Positions 1 to 8,830 are shown, numbered from the stretch's first letter. The stretch: 64,000 nt of DNA from Myxococcales bacterium (GCA_016794345.1 JAEUKE010000123.1:1-64000), one strand, 5' to 3'. Program-made: numbers and translations. Notes: generated by a model not told the origin, from the letters alone.

Positions 1-97
1 CGCGGGATCGTGCATCTATCGAGGTGTGAAGGCTCTTCGTGGCATGCGCGCACCGACTTCAGGTGAAGAGCGGCGTGGGGAGCGGAGTCTGGTCACG

Positions 98-158
98 GTG
101 AAAGAGCCGCGGGTGTGAACCCTCACCCCGTGGCCCCTCTCCCTGAGGGAGAGGGGCA
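98..158. repeat. Left arm of long inverted repeat around DUF559 gene
   Basis: This segment is matched in inverted orientation by 539-600. The outer part carries gtgaaagagccgcg and tgaaccctcacccc. The inner part is a palindrome of the form cccctctccct/agggagagggg. Weaker inverted similarity seems to extend outward, with cggagt at 83-88 against its complement at 609-614, so the true arms may reach about 51 and 650. The arms enclose one small gene. No target-site duplication is evident just outside them. Confidence 0.8.
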
Positions 159-160
159 GC

Positions 161-568
161 GTGACGGAATCGACGCAACTGGCGACGACTCATGTCGACA
201 GAGGGGGTGTGCGACTTCTTCGACCGGCCAAGATACGGGCGCGTGGTCTGCGCCGGCGAAGCACGCCTGCCGAGCGGGTTCTGTGGGAGCTCCTCCGAGA
301 TCGCCGGCTCTACGGCGCCAAGCTCCGACGGCAGGCTCCGGTCGGGCCGTTCTTCACCGGTGTCTTCTGCCACGAGGCGATGCTGATCGAAGCCGACGGC
401 GGTCACCACCCGACGCCGCGGGATCCGGCGCGGGACGACTTCCTTCGTGCATGCGGCTACAGCGTTCTCCGCTTCCGAAACGACGACGTCCTAAGCAACC
501 CAGCTGATATCGCCCAGCGGATCGCAGAAGCGATCCGGGCCCCCTCTCCCTCGGGGAGAGGGGGTTAG
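161..568 (+). CDS. DUF559 domain protein (Vsr-like nuclease fold)
   Basis: This 135-residue protein starts at a GTG. It has the DUF559 layout: a basic N-terminal region with the family signature TPAERVLW near residue 37, then an RRQ.P.GPF stretch, then LIEADGGHH, and finally SVLRFRNDDVLSNP. DUF559 proteins resemble very-short-patch-repair and other PD-(D/E)XK nucleases. Here the acidic pair in IEADGG would be the metal-binding residues, which is inferred. The C-terminal PSPSGRGG is encoded by the inner palindrome of the right inverted repeat, so gene and repeat are physically fused. The gene stands alone inside the repeat pair. The fold assignment is fairly secure; activity and biological role are unknown. 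Confidence 0.8.
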   Translation: MTESTQLATTHVDRGGVRLLRPAKIRARGLRRRSTPAERVLWELLRDRRLYGAKLRRQAPVGPFFTGVFCHEAMLIEADGGHHPTPRDPARDDFLRACGYSVLRFRNDDVLSNPADIAQRIAEAIRAPSPSGRGG

Positions 569-600
569 GGGGTGAGGGTTCACTCTCGCGGCTCTTTCAC
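539..600. repeat. Right arm of long inverted repeat around DUF559 gene
   Basis: The reverse complement of this segment aligns nearly end to end with 98-158: gtgaaagagccgcg, then gtgaaccctcacccc, then a palindromic cccctctcccc/gagggagagggg core, with a few substitutions and a short indel. The left part overlaps the last codons of the DUF559 gene. The core plus the following ttagggggtgaggg tail recalls the palindromes at 5375 and 53023. Confidence 0.8.
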
Positions 601-686
601 GCGGGCAAACTCCGAGCAGCACGCGGCGCTTCATGCATGACGGTGTCGTCACTGTGACGGGTCACAACACCCACCCGGAGGCCTTC

Positions 687-873
687 ATGAAGAAGAGTCG
701 GCAGAAGTGCTGCGAAACAAAGCGAAAGGATCAGTCGTCGCCTGAAGGCCGCAAAAGGCGGCCGACCGCCCCGCCCCCACGGCATCGAGCTCTCGGCCAA
801 GACCATCCGCTACGAGACCGCCGCCCGGGTCGATGCCATCCCGTGCGGGGGCATCGGCGCCATCCTGTGTCCG
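687..873 (+). pseudogene. Probable transposase remnant (IS1380-like N-terminus)
   Basis: An ATG at 687 with ggagg upstream opens a short basic frame (MKKSRQKCCETKRKDQ). From 781 a different forward frame reads GIELSAKTIRYETAARVDA followed by IPCGGIGAI, which resembles from memory the N-terminal part of IS1380-type transposases. The two pieces are in different frames and the sequence then runs into the end of the convergent RND gene at 886. No catalytic domain or inverted ends are seen. I read this as a decayed fragment. The family name is tentative and the segment may be coincidental coding-like sequence. Confidence 0.35.
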
Positions 874-885
874 CCGCCACCACCG

Positions 886-3800
886 TCAGGCGGCCTGCAC
901 CGCCTGGGGCTCGCCCGCGTCGGCCTCGTTCGATTCCCCGGACGAAGCGGGCGCGGAGGCGCGGTGATCTTTCGCGATGAGGACGTACACAGCCGGAACC
1001 ACGAAGAGCGTGAAGAACGTGCCGATGGCCATCCCGCCGACGAGCACGATGCCGATCGAGTTGCGCGCGACGGCGCCCGCGCCCGTGACGAGGGTGAGCG
1101 GGAAATGACCTGCGACCGTGGCGACGGTCGTCATGAGGATGGGCCGGAGGCGCGTGCTCGCGGCCTCCTTCACGGCGTCGATCTTCGACATGCCGAGCTT
1201 CTGCTGCGCGTTGGCGAACTCGACGATGAGGATGCCGTTCTTCGAGACGAGGCCGACGAGCGTGACGAGGCCGACCTGCGAGTAGATGTTGAGCGTGGTC
1301 GTCCAGCCGTCCGTCAGGGCGTGTTTCATCCCCGGAGGACCAGCGAACTTGAGGAACGTGAAGACGAGCGCGCCGAACATGGCGAGCGGGACGCTGCCGG
1401 CGAGGATGACGAACGGATCGCGGAACGAGTTGAACTGCGCCGCGAGCACCAGGAAGATGAGGAGCACCGCGAGGCCCATGGCGGGCAGGAACTTGCCGCC
1501 CTCCTCTCGGAGCTGCCGCGACTCGCCCGTGTAGTCGAGCTTGTAGCCAGGCGGCAGCTTCTTGGACGCGTCCTCGATGACCTTCAGCGCGCCGTCGAGC
1601 GACCGCGTCGCGACGCCGGAGAGCTTCACCGCGTTGAGCTGCTGGAAGCGGTTGAGGGTGCGCGGCTCGACGCCGTCCCTCAGGGTGGCGATGGCGCTCA
1701 GCGGGATGAGCTTGCCCTGCGGACCGGTGACGTAGATCTCCTCGAGCTGCTGGGGCGTGAGGCGAGCCGCGCGCTCGACCTGCGGGATGACCTTGTAGCT
1801 GCGCCCCGCGATGTTGAACCGATTGACGAAGTTGCCGCCGAGCATGGCGCCCAGGTCCGCGCCGACCTGCTGCATGCTGATTCCCATCGCGGCGACCTTG
1901 TCGCGATCGATCACGATCTCGGTCTTCGCCTGATCGATGCGCACGTCGGTGATGGGCGGGAACGCGTATTGCCCGCTCTTGGCCGCCTCCTGCACGAGCT
2001 CGTCGGCGAACTTCAGGATCTCCTCGTGGCTCGCGGTGGATGCGAGGACGATCTCCACCGGAAAGAAGCCTGCGCTCGGGAGCGGGGAAGGCAAGAACAC
2101 GGGCGCGCGGATGCCGGCGATGCGTGATGCCTCGTTGCTCACCTCCGTCTGGATATCGAAGATGTCGCGCTCGCGCTCGCTCCAGGGCTTGGTGAGCATC
2201 CCGCCGAAGCCGCCGTTCGCGAAGGTGATCTGGAACGAGTGGTCGAACTCCGGCTGGGACTCGAAGATTCGATTCACCTCGGCCGAGTAGGTCGTCACCT
2301 GCTCCAGGCTGGCGTTGGCGGGCACGTCCAGCGCGGTGAACACGGCGCCCTGGTCCTCGTTGGGCGCGAGCTCCGCCGGGGAGAAGAGGAACATCGGGAC
2401 CGTGACCACCGAGAGCGTGATCCACACGAAGTACACGAGGCCGCGCGTTCGCAGTGTGGAGGCCAGCATGCGCCCGTACGTGCGCCGGAACCACTCGAAG
2501 CCGCGGTCGATGAGACGGCTGAGCAACCCCTGCCCGTGGTGGGCCTTGAGCAGGCGCGAGGACATCATCGGCGAGAGCGTGAGCGCGACGATGCCGGAGA
2601 TGAACACGGCGCCGGCGAGCGTGAAGGCGAACTCTCGGAAGAGCGCGCCCGTGAGCCCGCCCTGGAAGCCGATGGGCGCGTAGACGGCGGCGAGCGTGAT
2701 TGTCATCGCGACGATGGGCCCCACGAGCTCGCGAGCGCCGAGGATCGCCGCCTGCATGGGTGTCTTGCCCTCCCGGAGGTTCCGCTCGACGTTCTCCACC
2801 ACGACGATGGCGTCGTCGACCACCAGACCGACCGAGAGCACGATCGCGAGGAGCGTGAGCAGGTTCAGCGTGAAGCCGAAGACCTGCATCAGGAACACGG
2901 CGCCGATGAGCGACACCGGGATGGCGATCACGGGCACGATGACCGTACGGAGCGACCCGAGGAACAGGAAGATCACGACGATCACGATGAGGACCGTCTC
3001 GATGAGCGTCTCGACCACCTCGTCGATCGCGTCTTCGATGTACTTCGTGGAGTCGAAGGCGATCGTCGCCTCCATCCCGGTCGGAAGCTCCGCCTTCACG
3101 ATGGCCATCTCGTCCCGGACGCGCTTGATGACGTCGAGCGAGTTCGCGTTGGGCAGCACCCAGATTCCCATGAAGACCGCGCGGTCGCCGCTCACGCGCA
3201 CGTCCTGCTCGTAGGTCTCCGCGCCGAGGACGACCTCCGCCACGTCTTCGAGGCGCACGAGGGTGTCTCCCTCCTGGCGGACGACGAGCTTCTTGAACTC
3301 CTCCACCGATCGGAGGTCGGTGTCGGCGGTGAGGTTCACCTGAACCAGCGCGCCTTTGGTCTGCCCGACCGCGGCGAGGTAGTTGTTCGAGGCGAGCGCC
3401 TGCCTGATCTGGGTGGGCGAGACGCCGAGCGCGGCCATCCGGTCGGGCTTGAGCCACGCCCGGATGGCGAACGACCTGCCGCCGAGGATGTCCGCCCGCT
3501 GCACGCCTTCCACCGCGGAGAGGCGCGGCTGCACGACGCGGATGAGGTAGTCGGTGACCTGGTTGTCCTCCAGGATCGGCGAGCTGAACGAGAGGTACAT
3601 CGCCGCGACCTGCGCGTCCGACGGCTCGATCGAGATCGACGGGACCTCCGCCTCGGGCGGCAGATCGGCGCGGACCTGGTTCACGCGCGCCGTGATGTCG
3701 GCGAGGGCGGCCGCCGAGTCGAAGTTGAGCTTCAGCCGCGCGTTGATGGTGGAGAGGCCCTGTGTGCTCTGCGACTCGATGTAGTCGATGCCGTCGGCGG

Positions 3801-4017
3801 CGGCGATCGCGCGCTCGACGGGCGTTGTGATGAAGCCGCGGACCAGATCGGCGTTTGCGCCGACGTACGCCGTGCGGACGGTGACCGTCGCGCTCTCGAT
3901 CTTGGGGTACTGCCGGACGTTGAGCCCGCGGATCGCTTGCAGCCCCGCCACGATGATGACGAGGTTGACGACGAGCGCGAGGACCGGCCGCTTGATGAAG
4001 ATGTCGGTGAGCTTCAT
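886..4017 (-). CDS. RND family efflux permease (HAE1/AcrB-like)
   Basis: This is an inner-membrane proton-driven efflux pump subunit of 1043 residues, the normal length for AcrB/MexB relatives. It begins with a membrane helix (FIKRPVLALVVN) and a porter segment. The membrane block near residue 400 contains GLVVDDAIVVVENVER, whose two adjacent aspartates match the AcrB proton-relay pair. The second half repeats the porter plus membrane arrangement. The ATG lies 5 bases after the adaptor gene stop, so the two form an operon. No outer-membrane factor gene is adjacent, so a TolC-like partner must be encoded elsewhere. Substrate cannot be inferred: the HAE1-type sequence argues for drugs or hydrophobic compounds rather than metals. 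Confidence 0.95.
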   Translation of the reverse strand: MKLTDIFIKRPVLALVVNLVIIVAGLQAIRGLNVRQYPKIESATVTVRTAYVGANADLVRGFITTPVERAIAAADGIDYIESQSTQGLSTINARLKLNFDSAAALADITARVNQVRADLPPEAEVPSISIEPSDAQVAAMYLSFSSPILEDNQVTDYLIRVVQPRLSAVEGVQRADILGGRSFAIRAWLKPDRMAALGVSPTQIRQALASNNYLAAVGQTKGALVQVNLTADTDLRSVEEFKKLVVRQEGDTLVRLEDVAEVVLGAETYEQDVRVSGDRAVFMGIWVLPNANSLDVIKRVRDEMAIVKAELPTGMEATIAFDSTKYIEDAIDEVVETLIETVLIVIVVIFLFLGSLRTVIVPVIAIPVSLIGAVFLMQVFGFTLNLLTLLAIVLSVGLVVDDAIVVVENVERNLREGKTPMQAAILGARELVGPIVAMTITLAAVYAPIGFQGGLTGALFREFAFTLAGAVFISGIVALTLSPMMSSRLLKAHHGQGLLSRLIDRGFEWFRRTYGRMLASTLRTRGLVYFVWITLSVVTVPMFLFSPAELAPNEDQGAVFTALDVPANASLEQVTTYSAEVNRIFESQPEFDHSFQITFANGGFGGMLTKPWSERERDIFDIQTEVSNEASRIAGIRAPVFLPSPLPSAGFFPVEIVLASTASHEEILKFADELVQEAAKSGQYAFPPITDVRIDQAKTEIVIDRDKVAAMGISMQQVGADLGAMLGGNFVNRFNIAGRSYKVIPQVERAARLTPQQLEEIYVTGPQGKLIPLSAIATLRDGVEPRTLNRFQQLNAVKLSGVATRSLDGALKVIEDASKKLPPGYKLDYTGESRQLREEGGKFLPAMGLAVLLIFLVLAAQFNSFRDPFVILAGSVPLAMFGALVFTFLKFAGPPGMKHALTDGWTTTLNIYSQVGLVTLVGLVSKNGILIVEFANAQQKLGMSKIDAVKEAASTRLRPILMTTVATVAGHFPLTLVTGAGAVARNSIGIVLVGGMAIGTFFTLFVVPAVYVLIAKDHRASAPASSGESNEADAGEPQAVQAA

Positions 4018-4022
4018 GGTGC

Positions 4023-5177
4023 TCAGCGGTTCTCCGGCTTCGGCTCGAGCTTGGGCTCGGCGATGGCCTGGTCCGTGATGGTGATCGGCGAGCCGTTGCG
4101 CAGCTTGAACGCGCCAGTCGAGACGACCTCACGGCCGTTCTCCACGCCGTCGAGGATCGCCACGAAATCGCCGCGCTGCGGGCCCGTCCGCACGAACTGC
4201 TGGCGAGCGACCTTCACAGGCTTGCCGTCCGGTGTCTCGCGGACGCCCGGGTCATCGGCCTTCTTGTCCTCGACCACGAACACCGAGTCGCCGTAGGGCG
4301 CGCGGACGAGCGCGGTGAGCGGGACGATGACGAGGCTCTTCTTGTCCGGCAGGACGACCTGCACGCGCGCGAACATGCCCGGGCGGAGCGCGTCCGTCTG
4401 GTTCTTCACCGCGGCGCGCAGCTTGATGCTTCGCGTGCTCGGGTCGATGCCGGGATCGATCGCGGCGATCGTCCCGTCCAGCGGTGGGCCTTCGGTCGAC
4501 TCCAGCGTGACCCGCACCGGCATGCCGGCGCGGACCTCGGCGAGGCGCTGCTGGGGGAGGCTGAAGTCGATGTAGACGGCGTCGATCGACTCGAGGGTCG
4601 TGACCGGCGTGCCCGGGCTCAAGAGCTGCCCGAGGTTCACGTCGCGCAGGCCCAGCTTGCCGGCGAACGGGGCGCGGATCGTCTTGCGTGCGATCTGCGC
4701 TTGCAGGGCCGCGGCTTCGGCGGTGCTCGACTTCAGCATCGAAGCCTCGTTGTCGAGGGTCGCCTGCGCGACGGCGCCGCGCTCCACGAGGGCCTTCGTC
4801 CGCTTCAGGTTGGTCTCCGCCATCTCCTTGCGGGCGAGGGCGCTCGCGAGCTGGGCCTGCTCGACGCTCGCGTCGAGCGAGACGAGGACCTGCCCCGCCT
4901 TCACCACGTCCCCGGAGTCGAAATGGATCTTTGTGACCGTCCCCGGAACCTCGGTGGTGATCGCGACGCCCTTGGCCGACGCGATGCTGCCGATGGCCTC
5001 GATCGTCGACTCCCACGCCTGGATCTCGGCCTTGTGGACGCCGACCGGCTCGGGTGGCGGTCCGGCCTTCTCCATCTCGGCGCCGAACGCGATGAGGGAG
5101 CCGATCTGGTCGGCCTTGATGGCGACGAGGCCGCCGACGACGGCGAGAACGCCGAGGATGGTGAGGAAGTACCGCAA
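4023..5177 (-). CDS. RND efflux periplasmic adaptor (membrane fusion protein)
   Basis: This 384-residue adaptor links the RND permease to an outer-membrane channel. An N-terminal membrane anchor (FLTILGVLAVVGGLVAI) is followed by a lipoyl-like half (VPGTVTKIHFDSGDVVKAGQ), an alpha-helical hairpin around residues 100-155, the second lipoyl half (IRAPFAGKLG) and a beta-barrel domain (LRPGMFARVQVVLP). It is first in the pump operon. The start appears to be TTG at 5177 with AGGAG about 8 bases upstream; no better in-frame start was seen. No regulator is encoded next to it. Confidence 0.92.
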   Translation of the reverse strand: MRYFLTILGVLAVVGGLVAIKADQIGSLIAFGAEMEKAGPPPEPVGVHKAEIQAWESTIEAIGSIASAKGVAITTEVPGTVTKIHFDSGDVVKAGQVLVSLDASVEQAQLASALARKEMAETNLKRTKALVERGAVAQATLDNEASMLKSSTAEAAALQAQIARKTIRAPFAGKLGLRDVNLGQLLSPGTPVTTLESIDAVYIDFSLPQQRLAEVRAGMPVRVTLESTEGPPLDGTIAAIDPGIDPSTRSIKLRAAVKNQTDALRPGMFARVQVVLPDKKSLVIVPLTALVRAPYGDSVFVVEDKKADDPGVRETPDGKPVKVARQQFVRTGPQRGDFVAILDGVENGREVVSTGAFKLRNGSPITITDQAIAEPKLEPKPENR

Positions 5178-5487
5178 AGGACTCGCTCCTGCTTGGGTTG
5201 CCCCAGGGAAAACAAGGCGACGCTACGTAGCGGCGGGGTGTAGCTCGTGAGGCCCGTCCGAGCAAACGGGACGAGCGACCGCGCCAAGGAACTGGTCACG
5301 CTGCCAACACGATGACGCGCCGCAGGGGCTTCGCGCGCCGCACGGGATGCAGCACGCGCAGCCGATGCACCTCGCCCCCCTCACGGAGTGAGGGGGGCCG
5401 GGGGGTGAAACAGCAGCCACGACGCTCCGGAGACGCGGAACCTGACAGCCTCGGCAACCCGGTACGCTCCGTGCCTCTCGCGCGGGT
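5178..5487. other. Intergenic region between divergent pump operon and tryptophanase
   Basis: This 310-base spacer must hold promoters for both directions. The only structure I see is the perfect palindrome at 5375-5397. No convincing tnaC-like leader peptide (a short frame with Trp) or clear -35/-10 pair was recognised. Confidence 0.5.
5375..5408. repeat. REP-like palindrome with gggggtgaaa tail
   Basis: The element is a perfect 10-base stem, cccccctcac (5375-5384) and gtgagggggg (5388-5397), with a 3-base loop, followed by ccggggggtgaaa. The architecture of a C-rich/G-rich palindrome followed by a ggggtga tail matches the right DUF559 repeat (539-585) and, more loosely, the palindrome at 53023-53053. 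It is probably a dispersed extragenic palindrome family. Confidence 0.65.
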
Positions 5488-6870
5488 GTGAAGAAGCGTC
5501 CGATTATCGAGCCGTTCCGCATCAAGGTCGTCGAGCCGATCCGCATGACCCGGGCGCCGGAGCGACGGCGCATCCTCGAGGCCGCTCGCTACAACCTGTT
5601 CGGCGTCCACGCCGACGACGTGATCGTCGATCTGCTCACCGACTCCGGGACGGGCGCCATGAGCGCCGAGCAGTGGGCCGGGATGATCCGGGGGGACGAG
5701 TCGTACGCGGGCGCGCCGAGCTTCTACCGTTTCGACGCGGTCGTTCGTGAGCTGACGGGTATGTCATTCATTTTTCCGACGCACCAGGGGCGCGCGGCCG
5801 AGCGCATCTTCTGTGACGTCCTCCCGCTCCGCGACAAGGTCGTGCTCTCGAACGGGCTCTTCGACACGACGCGGGCGAACATCGAGGCCGCGGGCGCTTC
5901 GGGCTTCGATCTCCCCCGGGAGGACGCGCTCGGCGGGACGCAAGCGTTCGGCGGCGACATCGACCTCGCGAAGCTCGACCGCGCGCTCGAGGAGCACGGT
6001 GATCGCGTCGCGCTGGTCGTCATGACGGTGACGAACAACACGGTCGGCGGACAGGCCGTGTCGCTCGCGAACCTGCGCGCGGTCGCGGAGCGTGTCCGAT
6101 CGATCACCCCGGCGAAGCGCCCCATCCTCTTGCTCGACGCGTGCCGATTCGCCGAGAACGCGTTCCGCATCGCGAGCGACGAGCCCGCCGAGCGCGGGCG
6201 GCCGCTCGCCGAGATCGCCCGCGCGATGTTCGACTTGGCCGACGTCTTCACGATGAGCGCCAAGAAAGACGCGATCGTGAACACGGGCGGCATCCTCGGC
6301 GTGCGCGACCAGGCGCTCGCGGATGCCATCCGCGTCGACCTGATCCGGACCGAGGGCTTCCCGACCTACGGCGGCCTCGCCGGCCGCGACCTCGAGGCGA
6401 TCGCGCAGGGGCTCCGCGAGGTGCTCGACCCGAGCTACCTCGAGTACCGCTTCGCCGCTTCGCGCTACCTCGCCTCCGCCCTCCAGGCGGCTGGCTGGCC
6501 CGTGATCACGCCGGCCGCGGCGCACGCCGTCTACATCGACGCGGGCGCGGCGCTCCCGCACCTCGCGCCGGCGGACCTCCCGGGACAATCCGTCGCGTGC
6601 GCGCTCTACCTCGCTGGTGGGATTCGCACCTGCGAGATCGGCACGCTCATGTTCGGCGCCGCCGCGGAGGGAAAGCGGCAGCTCGTCCGGCTCGCGATCC
6701 CGCGGCGCGTCTACACGCAGAGCCACATCGACTACGTCGCGGCGGTCGGAGCAGAGATCGCGGAGGTCCGGGCCAAGCTCCCCGGCATGCGCATCCTCGA
6801 GGAGCCGCGATGCCTGCGCCACTTCACCGCCGCGATGGCCCCGCTCTCCCCGTTTCCGGATTTCGAGTGA
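5488..6870 (+). CDS. tnaA: Tryptophanase (tryptophan indole-lyase)
   Basis: This PLP enzyme (460 residues, GTG start) would cleave L-tryptophan to indole, pyruvate and ammonia. Colinear family motifs include EPFRIKVVEP at the N-terminus, LTDSGTGAMS, PTHQGRAAE, the SAKKDA lysine near residue 260 (Schiff base) and IPRRVYTQSH. Tyrosine phenol-lyase shares this fold, so I checked the discriminating positions. The phenol-lyase arginine in its MERG motif is isoleucine here (CEIGTL), and the C-terminal LRHFTA keeps the tryptophanase histidine where phenol-lyase has phenylalanine. RFAENAF also follows tryptophanase. No tryptophan permease gene is adjacent. The gene converges on a flavin oxidase gene 26 bases away. 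Confidence 0.93.
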   Translation: MKKRPIIEPFRIKVVEPIRMTRAPERRRILEAARYNLFGVHADDVIVDLLTDSGTGAMSAEQWAGMIRGDESYAGAPSFYRFDAVVRELTGMSFIFPTHQGRAAERIFCDVLPLRDKVVLSNGLFDTTRANIEAAGASGFDLPREDALGGTQAFGGDIDLAKLDRALEEHGDRVALVVMTVTNNTVGGQAVSLANLRAVAERVRSITPAKRPILLLDACRFAENAFRIASDEPAERGRPLAEIARAMFDLADVFTMSAKKDAIVNTGGILGVRDQALADAIRVDLIRTEGFPTYGGLAGRDLEAIAQGLREVLDPSYLEYRFAASRYLASALQAAGWPVITPAAAHAVYIDAGAALPHLAPADLPGQSVACALYLAGGIRTCEIGTLMFGAAAEGKRQLVRLAIPRRVYTQSHIDYVAAVGAEIAEVRAKLPGMRILEEPRCLRHFTAAMAPLSPFPDFE

Positions 6871-6896
6871 GACCCTGAGGCGACCCAAGGGAGCCG

Positions 6897-8057
6897 TCAC
6901 TCCGTCGCGCGCGCGGCCTCGCTGCGCGCGACGCTGCGCTCGCGCCAGGCAAACCGGCGCCACCGATCGCGTGGGACACCTTCGGCTGCATCGGCGATCG
7001 CCTTGCCCAGTAGCGGCGCGAACTTGAACGCGTGACCGCTGCCGCCCGCGGCGACGACGAGGCCGCGGCGCTCCGGGTGCGCGTCGATGAAGAAGTCGCC
7101 GTCGAAGCTGTCGCAATAGAGGCAGAGGCGCGTTCGCACGACCCTGGCCTCGGCCACGCTCGGCAGCGCCCCGGCGAGGAACGCGCGGAGCTTCGGCTCC
7201 CAGCTCGCGGGGACGAGGCGCTCCGCGGCCGGATCGACGGGTACTCCTCGCCCATGATTGGCGATCTTGAGGACGCCCGTGTGCACGGGGAAGCCGTACC
7301 AGCCGGTCGTGCCGATGTCGGCGGCCCAGGGCAGGAACCGCGGCGCGGTGAGCGGCGCGCTTGCCGGCGGATCGAAATGGAAGACGGGCTGCCCGACCGC
7401 GGCGAGGCGATCTCCGAGCTCCGGCACCAGCGCCGGCGTGAACGCGCCCGCGGCGACGACGACGGTCGAAGTGGCGATGCGCTCGCCGGACTCGGTCTGC
7501 ACGCCGTCCACCGGACCGCTTCCGCTCAAGGGCCGAACGCGCACGCCTTCGCGGATCTGGATCCCCGCCGCGCGCGCCTCGCTCGCCAGCGCGCGCACGA
7601 CCTCGCCGCTCTCGGCCCAGCCGCCTCGCGGGTTGATGTAGCCGTCCACGTAGCGACCGGGCTGCCACGCAGGCAACCGCTCGGGGATTGTCTTTTCGTC
7701 GAGCCGCTCGAGGACGTGGCCGCGCGCCGAGAGCGTCTCGAAGCTCGCCCCCTCGAAGGTCGAGCTATCCATCGGTCGCTGGGAGAGCACCGCGAGGCCG
7801 GTCTCGTGGAAGAGCGGGCGCCCGAAGCGCGTGTTGCGAGCGCGCCAGGCGTCCAGGCACCCTTCCATGAGCTCGGCGTAGAAGACGTCGGTGCCGTAAT
7901 CGGCGCGGATGAGCTTGGAGATGTCGGTGGACGAGGCGTCCGGGTGCGGCAGCGGCCCGGGCTCGAGGATCGTCACCGTCGCCCCTCGTGCGTGCAGCTC
8001 GAGGGCTGCCTCCACGCCGAACACCCCGCCGCCGACGATCAGCACGTCCGAGAGCAT
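6897..8057 (-). CDS. FAD-dependent amine oxidase, sarcosine oxidase family
   Basis: The N-terminal dinucleotide-binding motif VLIVGGGVFGVEAA starts at residue 5 when the ATG at 8057 is used (386 residues). A longer frame upstream would push the motif inward and is less likely. The C-terminal RTRLCLYC segment puts a cysteine near residue 312, the place of the covalent flavin cysteine in monomeric sarcosine oxidase, and DGDFFIDAHP plus GSGHAFKFAP follow as in that family. Relatives oxidise N-methyl amino acids (sarcosine, N-methyltryptophan) and release formaldehyde and peroxide. The substrate is unknown, though the neighbouring tryptophanase makes N-methyltryptophan worth considering. It is probably cytoplasmic, with no signal peptide. 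Confidence 0.85.
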   Translation of the reverse strand: MLSDVLIVGGGVFGVEAALELHARGATVTILEPGPLPHPDASSTDISKLIRADYGTDVFYAELMEGCLDAWRARNTRFGRPLFHETGLAVLSQRPMDSSTFEGASFETLSARGHVLERLDEKTIPERLPAWQPGRYVDGYINPRGGWAESGEVVRALASEARAAGIQIREGVRVRPLSGSGPVDGVQTESGERIATSTVVVAAGAFTPALVPELGDRLAAVGQPVFHFDPPASAPLTAPRFLPWAADIGTTGWYGFPVHTGVLKIANHGRGVPVDPAAERLVPASWEPKLRAFLAGALPSVAEARVVRTRLCLYCDSFDGDFFIDAHPERRGLVVAAGGSGHAFKFAPLLGKAIADAAEGVPRDRWRRFAWRERSVARSEAARATE

Positions 8058-8191
8058 GCCCGGAGGTATCGCCCCCCGGGTGGCGATTGTCCATCCGGGC
8101 GTGACCACCTGTGGGAGCGCTCGATCGACCCGATCGAAATTCCGTCTATCCGCGCCGCTGCGGCCGCTGCAAGGATGGACCCCAGGCGACC

Positions 8192-8830
8192 ATGCTCAAA
8201 AGGACGACACTGTTGCTTCTTGTCCTGCTGATGGCGGGGTGCGAGCCCGGTCCGGGGGAGGGCGCTGGCGCACCCCCGAACGGCGAGCTGCCCACCCGAA
8301 CGCGCGACGTGCCCGTGAACAAGGCCGTCGACGAGGTGCGCGTCGCGTGGCCCGAGCGTTCGACCATCGACGCCTCGGCGCTCGCCGGTCTGCCGGCCGA
8401 GGCTCGCGAGCTGGTGAAGACGTCACGTGTCCCGGTGCTCGTGCCTCGCGCGGCGAGCCTCCTGGCTGCGGCGAAGCTCGTCGTGCGGCCCGCCTTCACG
8501 GCCGTCTCGATCGATGGCCAAGGCGAGCACGCCGGCTTGAACGTGAGCATCAGCGCGACGCGCGTCACGCACCGCTACCAAGGCATCCCCGAAGCCCGCG
8601 GCCCCGAGCGCGTGCGCGGCGACAAGCCGGCGTTCATCACGCAAAACGAAGGCATCTGGAGCGCGACCTGGCGCGAGAACGGCCTCTCGTACGTGGTCGA
8701 GGTCGAGTGTGCGCGCCCCGGCGAGGACGCGCGCTGCCGAGACGACGCGTTCCTCCGCACGGTCGTGGAGGACCTTGCCTTCGTGGGTGGCGCGTTCGTC
8801 GGTGGTGCGTTCGAAGGAGGTGCCCCGTGA
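8192..8830 (+). CDS. Putative lipoprotein, unknown function
   Basis: I chose the ATG at 8192 because it gives a clean lipoprotein signal (LLLLVLLMAGC, Cys about residue 17). The mature part of about 195 residues has no domain I recognise; it is mostly hydrophilic, with a SRVPVLVPRA stretch and an acidic segment containing two cysteines (EVECARPGEDARC). The C-terminus ends in a Gly-Ala-Phe repeat (FVGGAF, FVGGAF, FEGGA). Its stop overlaps the start of the M23 peptidase gene in GTGA, so the two products are probably made together. Function is unknown; an envelope partner of the peptidase is a guess. Confidence 0.75.
   Translation: MLKRTTLLLLVLLMAGCEPGPGEGAGAPPNGELPTRTRDVPVNKAVDEVRVAWPERSTIDASALAGLPAEARELVKTSRVPVLVPRAASLLAAAKLVVRPAFTAVSIDGQGEHAGLNVSISATRVTHRYQGIPEARGPERVRGDKPAFITQNEGIWSATWRENGLSYVVEVECARPGEDARCRDDAFLRTVVEDLAFVGGAFVGGAFEGGAP

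Noticed and set aside
161..568. DUF559 gene as part of a restriction-modification system
   Set aside because: No methyltransferase, Vsr partner or restriction gene is adjacent; only inverted repeats flank it.
731..4296. Very long open frames on several strands and frames across the RND gene, up to more than 1100 codons
   Set aside because: They are Arg/Ala/Pro- or Asp/Glu/His-rich shadow frames of a GC-rich gene, with no motifs. The RND frame has full family homology.
5178..5487. TnaC-type leader peptide controlling tryptophanase
   Set aside because: No short frame with the expected Trp/Pro residues and ribosome site was found.
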